NCBI GenBank assembly: GCA_016081115.2 | Contig: CM071931.1 | Location: 14,082,284-14,146,283 of the forward strand | Reading direction: 5' to 3' | From: Rehmannia glutinosa | Taxonomy: Eukaryota > Streptophyta > Magnoliopsida > Lamiales > Orobanchaceae | DNA: 64,000 bases | Notes under the pieces: generated by a model | The model's database searches: none | What the model was told of the DNA's origin: nothing | Seen by the model: the letters and a program-made list of their open reading frames with translations, nothing else | Part shown: one piece after another, positions 11,965-23,366 of the stretch | How the letters are laid out: every line of letters starts with the position of its first letter | How positions within the stretch are numbered: position 1 is the first letter of the stretch | Position numbers and translations under genes: made by a program

Positions 11965-13115
11965 AAAAACTCTTGTCGACGGTCTAACATATATGACAAA
12001 AATTCTGTCAGACGGTTTAACGGCCAAATATCATTAGACGGATCCAAAATCGGTGGTATTTTCGTAATATTAGCGAGTGGTGTTTTAGTAGTTTTCGGGG
12101 ACCACGGCATTAAAGTCTTACGAAAAGTATTAGCCGCCTTCTAAAAATGTATTAGCGATTCTTCTAAAATGTATTAGTAGTTCCATGGAGAGTATTTTAG
12201 TAGTTCTCCGAATATAATTAATTTTTCTAGAAAAGTATTAGAAATCCTCGAAAAACTATTAGTAGTTCTTTGAACAGATATTTTATTAGTCCTTTTAAAA
12301 GTATTAGTTTTTTTAGGTCAAAAGTATTAGTAGTTCGGTGAAACGTATTAGTAGTTCCTGAAAAATATTAGTTTTTTCCTGAAATATTTTTAGTAATTTC
12401 CTCAAAAAAGTATTAGTTTTTCCCTTAAAAAGCATTAGTAGTTACCCTTAAAAGTATTAGATTTTCCCCTAAAATGTATTAGTAGTCTCCCTGAAACTTA
12501 TTTAGTAGTGCCCCTAATAAATAGTATTAGTTTTTTTCCTAGAAAGTATTAAGAGATCTATGAAAAGTATTAGCAATCAATCTCAAAAGTATTAATAGTT
12601 ATTGCCCAAGGTTAATCTTCATGTTTCAAAGTCCCAATTTTAAGGCTCCATGTTCTCTGCTTGATTCCATGGATGATATTTTTTTTTTTGCCGCAACTCT
12701 TAGAAAATTCGATGAACATTGGAATCCGATTTATATCCTTTACTAAAAGCATAAGGGATGGAAATTTTAAGGCTCAATGATCCCCTGCTTTATATTCGAT
12801 GAGGTTTGCCTCCACTAAATAATGCTCACTAGAGATGGGAGCTTGGAGGCTTCAACCTCGGCCATTGACGGAGGAGAAGGAAAATGGATGGCGGCGGATG
12901 AAGCTGCGGTGAGTATTTTATCGCCAAAGTAGAGAGGATTTCCATGGAAGATTTGATTTCTCCTAGTTGCATATCTCACAAATGGCATCTTGAATAGTGG
13001 ATTAATTGGAAATCACTGTAGGAAACGGGAAACCCATATGCATAGGATGTGTTGGAGTTGGGGATCCGTCTAACGGATTAGATCCAGATTAGATGGTCCT
13101 GGACAGGAGACTTGC
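11962..13115. mobile_element. Candidate DNA element holding a GTATTAG tandem array
   Basis: The segment is bracketed by TA microsatellites (11925-11961 and 13116-13132). Inside each edge is a perfect 12-bp inverted repeat, TTAGACGGATCC at 12034-12045 and GGATCCGTCTAA at 13062-13073. Further out there is weak inverted similarity (CTCTTGTC versus CTCCTGTCC). It contains the tandem array and a stretch near 12856-12920 that reads like an exon end followed by GTGAGT. No family was recognised. The right edge overlaps a possible short copia LTR, so the boundaries are tentative. Confidence 0.3.
12086..12605 (+). repeat. Degenerate tandem array, about 21 units of 20-25 bp
   Basis: Units follow the pattern AAAAGTATTAGTAGTTCCTG with variable T/C-rich ends. 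GTATTAG or a one-base variant recurs every 20-25 bp from about 12086 to 12605. Unit length drifts, so it is not a simple microsatellite. Confidence 0.8.
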
Positions 13116-13224
13116 TATATATATATATATATTAATTTATATATATAAATAGATATGTGTGTCCCATTTTTGTTCAATAGGAATTATTAAATCATTATTT
13201 TCAATGTATATATGGTATCAAAGC
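13050..13224 (+). repeat. Possible short copia LTR followed by a primer binding site
   Basis: TGGTATCAAAGCAGA at 13213-13227 is a near-canonical copia PBS. The preceding 155 bp start with TGTTGGAG (13050), contain a TATATATAAATAG box (near 13138-13150) and end in a TTTTCA-type tip a few bases before the PBS. That layout fits short-LTR copia lineages or TRIM elements. No second LTR or coding remnant was recognised downstream. Confidence 0.35.
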
Positions 13225-13229
13225 AGATA

Positions 13230-13399
13230 ATACTTTTTCTTTCCCCTTTTCCCCTTTCTCTCTTTCCCTCTCACAATTTTGCACGTTTTTCATCCAGAAT
13301 CTATTAGAAAGATTTGATAAAGGCAATTGAAAAAGAAAAAAAAATGAAAAAGAAAATTGAAAAGAGGAAGAGGAAAAGGGGAAAAAGAAAAAAAAAAAG
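13230..13399. repeat. Homopyrimidine run followed by homopurine run
   Basis: 13230-13272 is almost pure C/T and 13328-13399 almost pure A/G on the same strand. The two can fold back on each other, and each has triplex-forming composition. Confidence 0.6.
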
Positions 13400-13710
13400 A
13401 TAATTTGAGAGAACAAAAAATGGAATAAAAAAATTTCAAAAAGTTAAAATTCAATTGTAAATTGTAATTATTTGTAAGAATGCGCCTTCATAATTTTCTT
13501 TTATTTTTTTTACTGTTATAATGACAAAAATATTTATTCCCTCCAAAAATTGTTGGGCCGAAAGTACGCGAAGAGTGCTGAATGGAAAACTAGTACCGAA
13601 ATTTTCATTAGAATCAGTACTCGATGTAGTTATAGGACTAAAAATGATTAAATAATATATTTCCACGTTTAAATAAATTTGATTTAATCATGTCAATGGG
13701 TTATTGTTTA

Positions 13711-13879
13711 TAGGAGTGACAAATCGTGTTATCGTGTCGTGTTAGTCGTGTTATACTATCGTGTTTTCGTGTTATCTATTTTATTTGATCTTTAATATAA
13801 TAATAATTGAAAATTTTAAATTAATTTTCAATTTCGTGTTCATATCGTCTTTATACCGTGTCACTCATTTCACACACTA
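13711..13879. mobile_element. hAT-type MITE, 169 bp
   Basis: Flanked by the perfect 8-bp duplication ATTTGTTTA-like ATTGTTTA (13703-13710 and 13880-13887). Ends are TAGGAGTGACA and, on the other strand, TAGTGTGTG...GAGTGACAC, followed by CGTGTTATCGTGTCGTG-type subterminal repeats and an AT-rich fold-back centre. No coding capacity. Confidence 0.65.
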
Positions 13880-14073
13880 ATTGTTTATTTGCATGCAATA
13901 TTTGAATCTGAATGAACTATCATGGCAAAGCGTGACAAAAAATGTTAGAAAATTCCAATTTACCAAATTTAATTTAGGAGAAGCATGGTGTAATATGTAG
14001 TTCAAAAGAGTAAAAAGTGAAACAAAAAAAGAGTAAAAATTGAAAATATAGTTATCTAATAATATAAAGGGAA

Positions 14074-14103
<30 letters not shown>
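14074..14103 (+). repeat. (AAT)n microsatellite
   Basis: About ten AAT units. Confidence 0.95.
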
Positions 14104-14104
<1 letters not shown>

Positions 14105-14108
14105 TAAA

Positions 14109-14378
14109 GGGATAATTAGAAAAACTACCTGAAGTTTGGGTTAATTAAAAAAAACCCAAACTTTTTTTGAAAATTACTAAAAAGTGAAAAAAAAATTGAG
14201 ATTTAATTCTAAATACAACTTTACTTCATTCATAAGCAAAAAAATTACAAAAAAAAATTACAAACACCCTTTTACATTTGAAAAAATATTACAATTACCC
14301 CCTTACAAATCAAACCTCGAAGGATTTTTTTTTTAATTTCCAAGCATCTCCGGGTTTTTTTTTTTTTTGTAATTAACC
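14109..14378. mobile_element. Decayed Mutator-type MITE, relative of the one at 15066
   Basis: The left end GGGATAATTAGAAAAACTAC resembles the end of the 15066-15318 element. TTTGGGTTAATTA near the left is matched by TAATTAACCCAAA near the right. The outermost right end is missing and no target duplication was read. Confidence 0.4.
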
Positions 14379-14523
14379 CAAACAACATGTATAGCTTTTG
14401 TAATTAAGGAGAAAAAGAGCACAAAACACAGCAATTTCAAGAAAATGCCAAGGATGATGTCCATAAACACAAACAAGGTAACAACTAAAATTCAGAAAGC
14501 ATCAGTTTCCTTCACCACTCCTT

Positions 14524-14529
14524 TTATTT
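14524..14529 (-). terminator. Poly(A) signal of COX6B
   Basis: AATAAA on the minus strand, about 160 bp downstream of the COX6B stop codon. Confidence 0.5.
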
Positions 14530-14689
14530 TCAACGACAAATCACAAGAATAAACAAAATGATATTTGCAAGTAACACATTATTCTCTTCGACTTGAAAGA
14601 AACCAGATTACTAGCTTCAAACGAAAGGTAAATAACAGTATAGCACCTCCAAGCAGAAAAGGCCTGAAACCCTAACAATGGTGTTTTAA

Positions 14690-17600
14690 TTAGAGAGGCC
14701 CGGGGAATGTTCCATTCTCCCTCTGCTCGTTCCACCTTTCAACCTGCAAAAAACAATGATCCACATAAATGAACAGTCAAAGATAGATAGAGACACATTC
14801 TGCAGCAACCAGTTTTAATTGATCATGTCTGTAAGACGAATAAGAGTGCAAGAAAGTTTATAATGTCAAGGAGAGACAGGCTGTGAAGAACCATGGCAGA
14901 TGGAATTACTGTTACTACGGGTGCCAATAATCGTCATGTTTGCGAAAAGTCAAATGTCTTCTCATGGTTTTAAGACATATCTGGGGAAGGACGTACCCGG
15001 TTGGATACGGGTAACAAGTTGCTCAAGTTTTAACTTCTCGGGCTTCAACTAACCAAACCTAATTTGGGATAATTATAAAAACACCCCTGATGTTTAGCCC
15101 AATTATGAAAAAACTCCAATTATCTTTCAAAATTACAAATACCCCTTATGGTGTTACAAACATGAAACACCCTCTTAAGGCAAATACCCCACCCACCCAA
15201 CCGTGAAGGGTGTTTTGTAAGCGAGAAACAATTGTGAAGGGGATGCATGTAATTTTTAAAGATAACTAGGTTTTTTTTGTAATTAAACTAAACCTCAGGG
15301 GTGTTTTTATAATTATCCAACCTACTTTATAACATTGAATCAAGTATGGGGTATGTGAAATCCTAACCTAATTTATCCAATTGGTTCAGATAGAGAATTT
15401 AAAAACAGTAAAGTTTTGCATAAACCTAAATATGAAATTAGGGCAATGCCCTTTTTGAATCAATATTGTCGACACAAGACACTAACACACAGTCACCACC
15501 ATATGGTCACCATTCTATCGCCATTCTACCAACAATTGTGCACCTTAATTGCATCAACATTCTGTTGCACTGAAAAATCTCCCTGTTGGGCACCACTAAC
15601 TTTTCACTTCATTCCTGTTGACTGTTGTACTTCCTGACCACTCTCATCGGTCACCGTGCACCAGAAAACACTGTAGTAGCCTCCAAGAGTCAAGTTTCAT
15701 GCAGCCATCACTGTCCCTGTCCCTCCATCACAACAGCCTCAGTACCTGACCACTAATCAGCGGATTGAGTCTGATTTGACAGAGTAATTTGGTGGGTTGT
15801 GACTTGTGAGTAATATGACCTATTTTAGCGTATAACTTGGTCAATAATTTTTACTTTGGTCATTCATGTTTGATCAATTTTAATTTGGTAGATCAGATTG
15901 GTAAAGGGAGATGATTTTCTTCCCTTTCTGCCTCTGTTATGCTAGTATATACATTCTAACCTCAGCTCCAATTTTGCCCGAAAAAAAAAAAGAAAAGAAA
16001 AAAAAATGAAGAGGCAAGTAGGTAACCCAATAGCCGAAAAAGTCGGCTACCGATATATTGGGACAGGACAGGAGCAATTTTGGCTACCCAAACCCAAGAT
16101 GCCCGATCGGATGCCCACCCCTGGACATACCTTCTAAGGAACAGTCAAACCAAGTCAGTTCCGTTACTAGAGCTCCACGAAATGATATAGGCATATAGCG
16201 GAGTAAATGCAGGTGCTTGACCATCAATTACAATTGTAAGACCTCATAAAACTATGTTACAAAAAGTTTATTATCTTACGTAACATTACTCTATAATAAG
16301 TGTCCCTGCAAAAATGGGTAAAGAAACTAATGGATAATAGTAACTAATGCAATAACGTTTCCAATAACAAGGGCCTAAAAAAGCTTACAGTAACAACTGA
16401 TAGACATTTACATGAATTGCAAGTCGGATGTCTTAAGGGTGCATCATATAGAGTTCACTTCCCCATGTCCAGTGGCGAACAGAATTCGGGACTTGGAGGG
16501 GCGAAATCTATTTTGAAATTTGAAGACCTATATATGATTTTTTTTTTTCAAAATTTTGGGGGCAAATGTAAATTTTCATAAGTATAGGTATATTTTTAAA
16601 ATAAAACATAAATAGAAAAATCAATTTTTGAAATTTTTTTTTTGGGGGCAGTGGCCCCCACTTGCCCCCTTAGTTCCGCCTCTGCCCATGTCCATAACTT
16701 CTTTGAAATTATTTTATCTCACTAGCCTTTTACGGGCCAATACGAGCGACGGAAGTGCTTATAGTACAAACAAGGACGTGGAAGTCAAAGTGCATGGACT
16801 ATAGTCACAAGACTCACAACTTATAGCAAATTTTATATTCGGAATTATTATAGAGCGATGCAGCTGTGTGATCCGTTATTATAAACTTGTCAAAAAGTGT
16901 GAAAAATGGCCGAGAATATTTTAATGCAATAATTCTTGTTTTTGGCTTCAAGGTTGGAGGTGGTAACTCTTCTGTCTATGGTTGTAAGTTCTAGCGAGTA
17001 GCGAGGGGTAAAAACTAGTGATAGCAAGAGTGTGGCTTCAGAATGTGATTTTAGCAGTAGCAATAGAAACAGGCACAAACACATTTACCTCATTCTACCT
17101 CCATCCAGAACAAGATGCCCAATGGTGTTCATTAGTAAAGTTTTTATAATGTAGTAGTGAAAAATCCATAAAATATTTTTATGATACTAAACAACATAAC
17201 AAAATCAATGTTGAAAGTTTAATAACATTAATTGCAAAGAGATTATACAAACTGATCATAAAACTAGACGATTTAACTAAGAATTATAGCAAAATAAGCA
17301 TTCAAATGTGGAAAAAGAAGCTAAAAGAATAATGAAACAGTAGGCCCCTAGAATCAACTTACCCATTCGCCCGGGCAAAGGGAACGATAGTATTTGGCAA
17401 ATTTCTCACAATCACCAGATTCTTCACCCTTAGCAGCCACGCACCTGACAACATAAATAAAATTAGTTAACTACCAGCCAATACAAGTGAAAGTAGTTCA
17501 ATGCTCAAGGTAGATCATAAATGCATATCACCCTTATATGGCTATAAATACCCAGACCATGCACTTAATGGTAGGTAGTCAATTTTTACTTCCATTCTAT

Positions 17601-19128
17601 GTTTTTGCACTTTCAATCGTCTAATAAGAATCACAAAAACCGTCAAACTTTAGGACCTCCATTCCTGTCAAGAGCCCGAATCCACTAAAACATGTGTAGA
17701 CTCGTGTAGTTACCCACGCTTGAGCAAGCTCGAGAACGTCTCATCCCCAACATGAAATTCCCACATCAGTTGTGGGAAGTTTGATCGATGAGTTTTCGCA
17801 GTAATTTATGTTATCTTTTTTTGTAAGGTAAAGTTGGAACCTAGCCTGCTGGTCTTGCCTATATGGGGTTTGGAGTATAACACAATCATATCAAAGTTGG
17901 CCACAGGGTATTATCAACGTAAAATGGTTTGGGAGGTCCAAGATAGAGGGTGGAACACAACAAGGATGTCGCTTGTCCAACACGAGAGGATTTTAGTGTC
18001 CTATATCAACCTCGGATGAAATTAGAACTAGTCTCAATGAACTTCTACCATTTTCGTAAGGCGAGGACTAATACTAAAGAGTTGCTAACAGAAATATACT
18101 GGAATCTTGCTCACTACCTTGGCCCGAAGGCTCAATGTTACACCATCCTCCAAGCAGCCAGCCTCATGGGGCCCCCCTCTCTCTTGACAATATAACTGAT
18201 ATAAATATTTCATCGTTTATGTTCGTATAAGATCTAACCACAATTCCCTTATACATTTTGAGTTAAAAAAGGGAAGACCAAAAAAAAACAAAAAAATACC
18301 AAAACTACAAAGTTGAAAAAAACAGAAACTACAAAGTTTCATACTCTCACCTAGAACATGCACATTTGGATTTTAATGTATGCTTGCTTCTATAACTAGT
18401 GGTAGTAACATAAGAAACCAACTAAAACAAACTAAGAAGAAACTTACATCAATGCAATGGGCAACTCGCACCCTGTCCATATAACAATGATACACGACTC
18501 GAAGATGCCAAAAACGTAAAGACATTCATGATTGAAAGAAAATCGAGGACAAAAACAAGCACATATAGCCTTTTTTTTTTCCTCATAACAAAGTTATTTC
18601 TCATCCAATTTTCTGCCACTTAATCTCATGCAACAAACTTAAGTCTATTAATACAAATATTGTCAAATGACAATAACCGTTCAAAACATTGTAGCAATCT
18701 CATCAGCAAAAATGCCCCATCGCAATTAAATAATAATTTTTATTTACCGGTGAAACTCAATGTAGCGGGTGAAACAATGCCGCGATTGGTTGGTAGTCGG
18801 GAATCGAAAATCAGCTGGTGCAGTTTTTAGTTCAATCTGAAAAATGCAAGTAAAACAGAATCTATTACAAGCGCCATACTACATTCTGCTAAAACGAAAA
18901 GGATTACATTTATGAAAAAACGAAACTCATTAATCCTAAATCGAAACCTAATAAATTTGACAGCCCCCAAAGCATAAATATATGAAACTGAAAATATATA
19001 ATTTTAATAAAGCTGTTGATATCTTGCATCAAATCACTGGAAATGAAAAACGGACTCCCAATTGTAAAAGGCAACAATAAAAAAATCCTAATTAAAATCT
19101 ATCTGGTGTAGGGATTTACCTCAGCCAT
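14690..19128 (-). CDS. COX6B: Cytochrome c oxidase subunit 6b, four exons, 77 residues
   Basis: Small intermembrane-space subunit of mitochondrial complex IV. Coding exons on the minus strand are 19128-19120 (only Met-Ala-Glu), 18836-18748, 17444-17363 and 14743-14690. Each intron starts GT and ends AG, and the exons join in one frame: 9+89+82+54 nt, stop TAA. The protein has the CHCH twin-Cys signature: Cys24-x9-Cys34 (CFTRYIEFHRC) and Cys45-x10-Cys56 (CEKFAKYYRSLC). It is followed by the conserved EWVERWNEQRENGTFPGPL tail. At 77 residues it matches the short plant isoforms rather than the long N-terminally extended one. The start is fixed by the tiny first exon, a layout typical of this family. 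Intron 3 (2.6 kb) has taken up two MITEs. Intron 2 holds a possible cassette exon and LTR-like debris around 17740-17790. No clear TATA box was seen. All key cysteines are present, so it is probably functional. Confidence 0.95.
15066..15318. mobile_element. Mutator-type MITE in COX6B intron 3
   Basis: Terminal inverted repeats of about 30 bp: GGATAATTATAAAAACACC at the left and the same on the other strand at the right. They extend through CCTGA(T/G)GTTTAG. Target duplications are AACCTAATTT (15056-15065) and AACCTACTTT (15319-15328), 9 of 10 identical. Non-coding, 253 bp. Confidence 0.75.
16470..16684. mobile_element. hAT-type MITE in COX6B intron 3
   Basis: Perfect 8-bp duplication CCCATGTC at 16462-16469 and 16685-16692. 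Ends are CAGTGGCGAAC and, on the other strand, CAGAGGCGGAAC, with G/C-rich GGGGGCA...TGCCCCC subterminal sequence, a style common in plant hAT derivatives. Non-coding. Confidence 0.75.
18448..18472 (-). other. Possible 25-nt cassette exon in COX6B intron 2
   Basis: On the minus strand a CAG acceptor at 18475-18473 and a strong GTAAGT donor from 18447 bracket 25 nt. Its start (GGTGCGAGTTGCC) resembles the start of the real third exon (GTGCGTGGCTGC). Inclusion would shift the frame and give a stop five codons into exon 3. The polypyrimidine tract is weak. Confidence 0.25.
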
Positions 19129-19209
19129 TGTAGATGCGATTGACGAGAGAGCTCTCCGAATTCTGAATCAAATAAAGATAGATAAAGCGAGATTTGTTGT
19201 GTGCTTATT

Positions 19210-19748
19210 TTGGGATTATTGACCAGTGTGAAACTGAAAGTATTAAAGTGAGAAAACGAAGAGTAATCTTTATGCGGTTTGTGCAGTGGCCTATGAGGAA
19301 GGTACACGTAGCTTTCCCTTTCAGAAGGCCTCTTTCAAAATTGCATGAATGCAAGTGCATATTATAGGTCATAATTCCAAATAAATAAATAATAGTTATT
19401 TATATATTTGAGTTCAAATAATAGTTAATTATATGAAGAACAAAAACAAAGTTAATTATTTATTTCTTTTTAGGGTTGGGGAGGGGATGCCAGGGGGCTA
19501 ATGGAATGGGTCGGTATTACAATATCCAAAAACAAAAATATTGTGCAACTTAAGATCCATCAAAAATAATGCAAATTATGCTCCCAATTATAGCCTTAGT
19601 CACTTTCATTCTTTCAATCCCACCCCTCGTCAAAGCGATGTCGAAGGGCTTCTAAAAAGCTTTCCAAGATTGCAAATTGAGATAGTCGCATTGGCCTTAT
19701 CTTTGTGTTTCTTTGTTAGCAATGTTGTCGTGCATTTATAAGGCCCGA
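19210..19748. other. COX6B upstream region and spacer
   Basis: The first 150 bp upstream of the COX6B start is pyrimidine-rich leader-like sequence on the minus strand. Beyond that no gene or promoter motif was identified with certainty. Confidence 0.35.
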
Positions 19749-21303
19749 CACTACAACATAAATGCGTTAGAACACAAATTTCAGAAGACTTTTATATAAG
19801 GGCGACATATGTAACACATGTTTCAGAACACTTTTACATTACAATATTTATGTAACACTTTTGTAGAAGACTTTAAATATGTAACGATACGTAACACTTT
19901 TATATAAGTAACACTTTTTAAGATTTTTTTTTTTTTGGTATTTCTCTTGTAACACAAATAGGTAACACTTTTTTATATAAATAACACTTTTTAAGTATCA
20001 CTTTTTTTGTTATTTCTTTTGTAATGCAAATAAGTATCACTTTATTTAATAAGCACTATTGCCAACACTATATTTTATTGATTGTAACACCTTTTAGGCT
20101 ATATTTTAGTCACACAAAATTATATAACCATTATTAAATCATGTCAACGATTTATTTAATTAATTGATGTCACAAAATAGGTGAAGACAAAAAAAGAATC
20201 ACCAAACCTAAAAATTGTAGACATCATATACTCTTTTTTTTTTTTAACTTAATTTTTGTTTTTTTTTACAAAGTATTTTAGTTTTGCTTTTTTTTTTATG
20301 GAGGTAATTAATTCCGTCATAATATCGACGGAAAATGCGCATGTATATTTTTTATTATAATTATTTATTTAATTTTTAATTTTTACTAACGGAGACTAAT
20401 TTCATCATCAACCTTTTATTTATTTTTTTACTTTTTAAAAAAGAATTACCAATGAAAATTGATGTTGTCGGTAATTACTTAGTAATTTTTCCATCGGTAA
20501 ATTATTTTTTCATTATTTATATTATTATTTACTTTTTTTACTATTAGAACTTTTTTATCCATTTCGGTGAATTAATTTTATATTTTTATATATTTTTTTA
20601 TTTTCGTTGATTGAATATTTATCGGTCGATAAATTTATTTTATATATTTTGATATTTTTAATTTGTTGTGTCTTTTATATATAACATAATATGATTTTCA
20701 AACTATATACTAAATAATATAAAATTTAATATATACGAGTGTATAATATAAGTTAGTACATATATCACATAATATAATCTTTATTATATAAAATATATTA
20801 TATATACATATAATATAATTTATATATTTGTGTGTGTATGTGTATATATAAAAAACAAAGCAAAAGTTGTAATAAGAATCAACTTAGCTTAGTGGCAAAT
20901 TGTCACTTTCACACATAACAAGTCGTGGGTTGAATCTACTTGGTGGCAAAAACAAAGTATTTCTACGAAGTGTTACAAAAAAAGTGTTACATAAGATTCA
21001 TATGTAACATGTAGAATAATTTATTTTTTTCAAACTGTTACAAGTATAAAAAGTGTTACAAAAAGTGTTACATAAGATTCATGTGTAACACTTTAGAAAA
21101 ATTGCTTCAAAGTGTTACTAATAGCAAACTTAATGTAACATTTAGAAAAAGTGTTACTAAAAACTAATAAAAGTGATACCTTAGACTATAGGTAAGACGG
21201 GCAAGTGCAACATCATAAAAGTGCTATCTATTGTCTATAGTAACATTTTATGGGCATTAGGTAACATTTTTGAGTGTTATCTAATATCATTTATGTTGTA
21301 GTG
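19749..21303. mobile_element. Non-autonomous CACTA (En/Spm) element
   Basis: Perfect 16-bp terminal inverted repeats CACTACAACATAAATG at 19749-19764 and its complement at 21288-21303. Many GTAACAC / AGTGTTAC subterminal repeats lie in opposite orientation at the two sides, as transposase-binding arrays do in CACTA elements. Flanking triplets are CGA and CGG, so the expected 3-bp duplication is imperfect. The 1.55 kb interior has no transposase. Confidence 0.85.
20876..20948 (+). repeat. tRNA-like (SINE-head) segment inside the CACTA element
   Basis: TAGCTTAGTGG (from 20885) fits the Pol III box A consensus. GTGGGTTGAATCT (20925-20937) is close to box B at tRNA-like spacing. No full cloverleaf could be drawn, so this is not a tRNA gene. 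Confidence 0.4.
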
Positions 21304-21470
21304 CGGTTTCTTGTCCTAGGCCTCATCATAGTGAAGTACATATGGTGTTGATGTTCATCGTCGGGCTTACATTTAGAGGAAGTTTTGAAGTGGAGACGCG
21401 GTGTATGATACGTGTTGGAAATATAATAGTTATTTCCGGTGAATGAGAAATTATTGCCAAAAGGTGTGAC

Positions 21471-22249
21471 TAGGGATGGCAATGGATAGGGTACCCACCA
21501 ATTTAAGGTTATTCATACCGAACCCTATAATATTATATTACCCGCATCCGTTCTAAACCCGATTAAGAAACTACATATATTACCCGTACCCATCTCAAAT
21601 CCATTTGCTAATACCCGCATACTACCCGTACCCGCCTAAAACCCGATTATTTTATAAAATCTTATAATTATATGGATATTTAAATGACTATTTATATGGA
21701 CACCCTACCAAAAACTAATTATTTTATAAGAAAATGTCTAATATGTTAAATTCTTAATAAATATAACAATTAACCATTTTAATTTTGCAAGTCACTACTG
21801 ACTATCATCATTCATCAACTAAATTAAAGCAACACATATACCAATACATTCCTTAAAATTGCAGAATCAACACTAGTACATGATTTAATTCATAAAACTA
21901 CATCATCGACATGTAATTCTATCAAGCTTGGCAACGATAAAGAGAGTTGATATGATCACAAATTCAAAAAAAAAAAAAATAACATCTTTTATATCTTCTT
22001 TGTACAAAATGAAAATTTATGTTGGGCTTCTAAGAAGAATTATATTATGTCGGTGAAAAAATAAGTGGAAGTTACTAAGGGGTAAACGGGTTCTGTAATA
22101 GTGGGTATCCAAGGAGGTAAACCCATACCCTACCCATATATAGTAATTTCTCAACCCATACCTATCCCAAATCTAAAAAGACTACCCATACCAATCCATT
22201 AGGTCTGGGTGGGTGGGTACCGCATCTACTCGTCCCGCCGCCATCCCTA
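21471..22249. mobile_element. hAT-type non-autonomous element, 779 bp
   Basis: Ends TAGGGATGGCAATGG and, on the other strand, TAGGGATGGCGGCGGG. Flanking 8-mers GGTGTGAC (21463-21470) and GGTGTAAT (22250-22257) agree at 6 of 8 positions. The interior is rich in ACCCG(T/C)A and CCCATAC repeats, with no coding region. Confidence 0.65.
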
Positions 22250-22257
22250 GGTGTAAT

Positions 22258-22854
22258 CTGTTCATTTGGAACTATTCGAATTGAAAAGGTTTATCCGAAT
22301 AATTGTGTTGTTTCATTTGAAACCAATGGATGTATCTGTTAGAATAAATGGACATGTCTATTCAAACAGTTGTGTTGTTTCAATTCGACATTTGGTAATC
22401 TATAAATATTCCCTTATTCTGCAGAAAATTCATGAGCATATTCATTCATTTTGCATACAAACACAAGCATGCTTTCTGTCAAAATTTTCTTGTAAAAGGG
22501 AGAGTACAAAAATTTGAAGTTAAATCGTCTCTTGTTGTTTGGAGTGCTACTATAGCAAGAGAAGACCATTGTATCTTGGCGCACGTTTGCTATTCAAGCT
22601 GTGGGCACGTGAAGGGCAATCGTCTTAAAGACATAGAGTCGAACTCTAGCCTCGATGTCTATTATTCTATTTTCAAAACTTTTTCGCATTTTGTTTTATG
22701 GAATTCAAGTAAGTTTTATGTTTTAATTCTCGAATATAATAATATCACACGTGATATCCCCAACATTCCGATCAAATTGGCTCAAGACGAATGTGCATGG
22801 TGATACGTAATTGGATTAGTGAAAGTCTTGTTTGTATGTGTTATGTATCTATCC
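22258..22854. other. Unassigned sequence, possibly an old LTR
   Basis: Contains repeated forms of GTGTTGTTTCA(A/T)TT and a TATAAATATT box near 22401. Both suggest LTR U3 sequence, but no ends or PBS were found. An open stretch at 22432-22803 has no recognisable domain. Confidence 0.25.
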
Positions 22855-23329
22855 ACCTCCAAATAGATCGATACACGAAAATCAGAAATCCAATACTGAC
22901 TTAATAATAATATTAGTTACAAGATTTACTCTAGACTCAAGATTGTTGAAAATAAAGTACAAAAACAGAAATAATAACAACAAAAATATATGACGGATAC
23001 AACCCTAAACCGAATACGAAAGGATTCGGCTCAGACTAGGGTTTTCCCGAAATCACAAAGTCAGTCACCAGAGAATCACAAAATAAGCCAAGAGCCAAAA
23101 CCACACTAAGCCTCGCCTCACAAACCCCAAGAAATCCCTATCCGTATTTCACAAAAAAAAAACCTAGAAACGCCCCTAAATCCCACCAACCCTAACCTCA
23201 CGAAGAAGAAGGATAATACAACGAGAACATGTTGATTAACACAAGAATCACATGATCTATCTCACAAACATTCGAATAAGAAGAACACCAACCACAAGTT
23301 GGATTTCTTATAGAGAGAGATTTGAGTTT

Positions 23330-23366
<37 letters not shown>

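Noticed and set aside
17834..18195. Overlapping open stretches in COX6B intron 2
   Set aside because: They lie wholly inside an intron, show no domain, and are next to LTR-like TCCCACATCAGTTGTGGG sequence.
20876..20948. tRNA gene
   Set aside because: Box A and B are present but no acceptor or anticodon stems form.
22432..22803. 123-codon open stretch
   Set aside because: Composition and the neighbouring LTR-like repeats suggest chance openness in old retroelement sequence.
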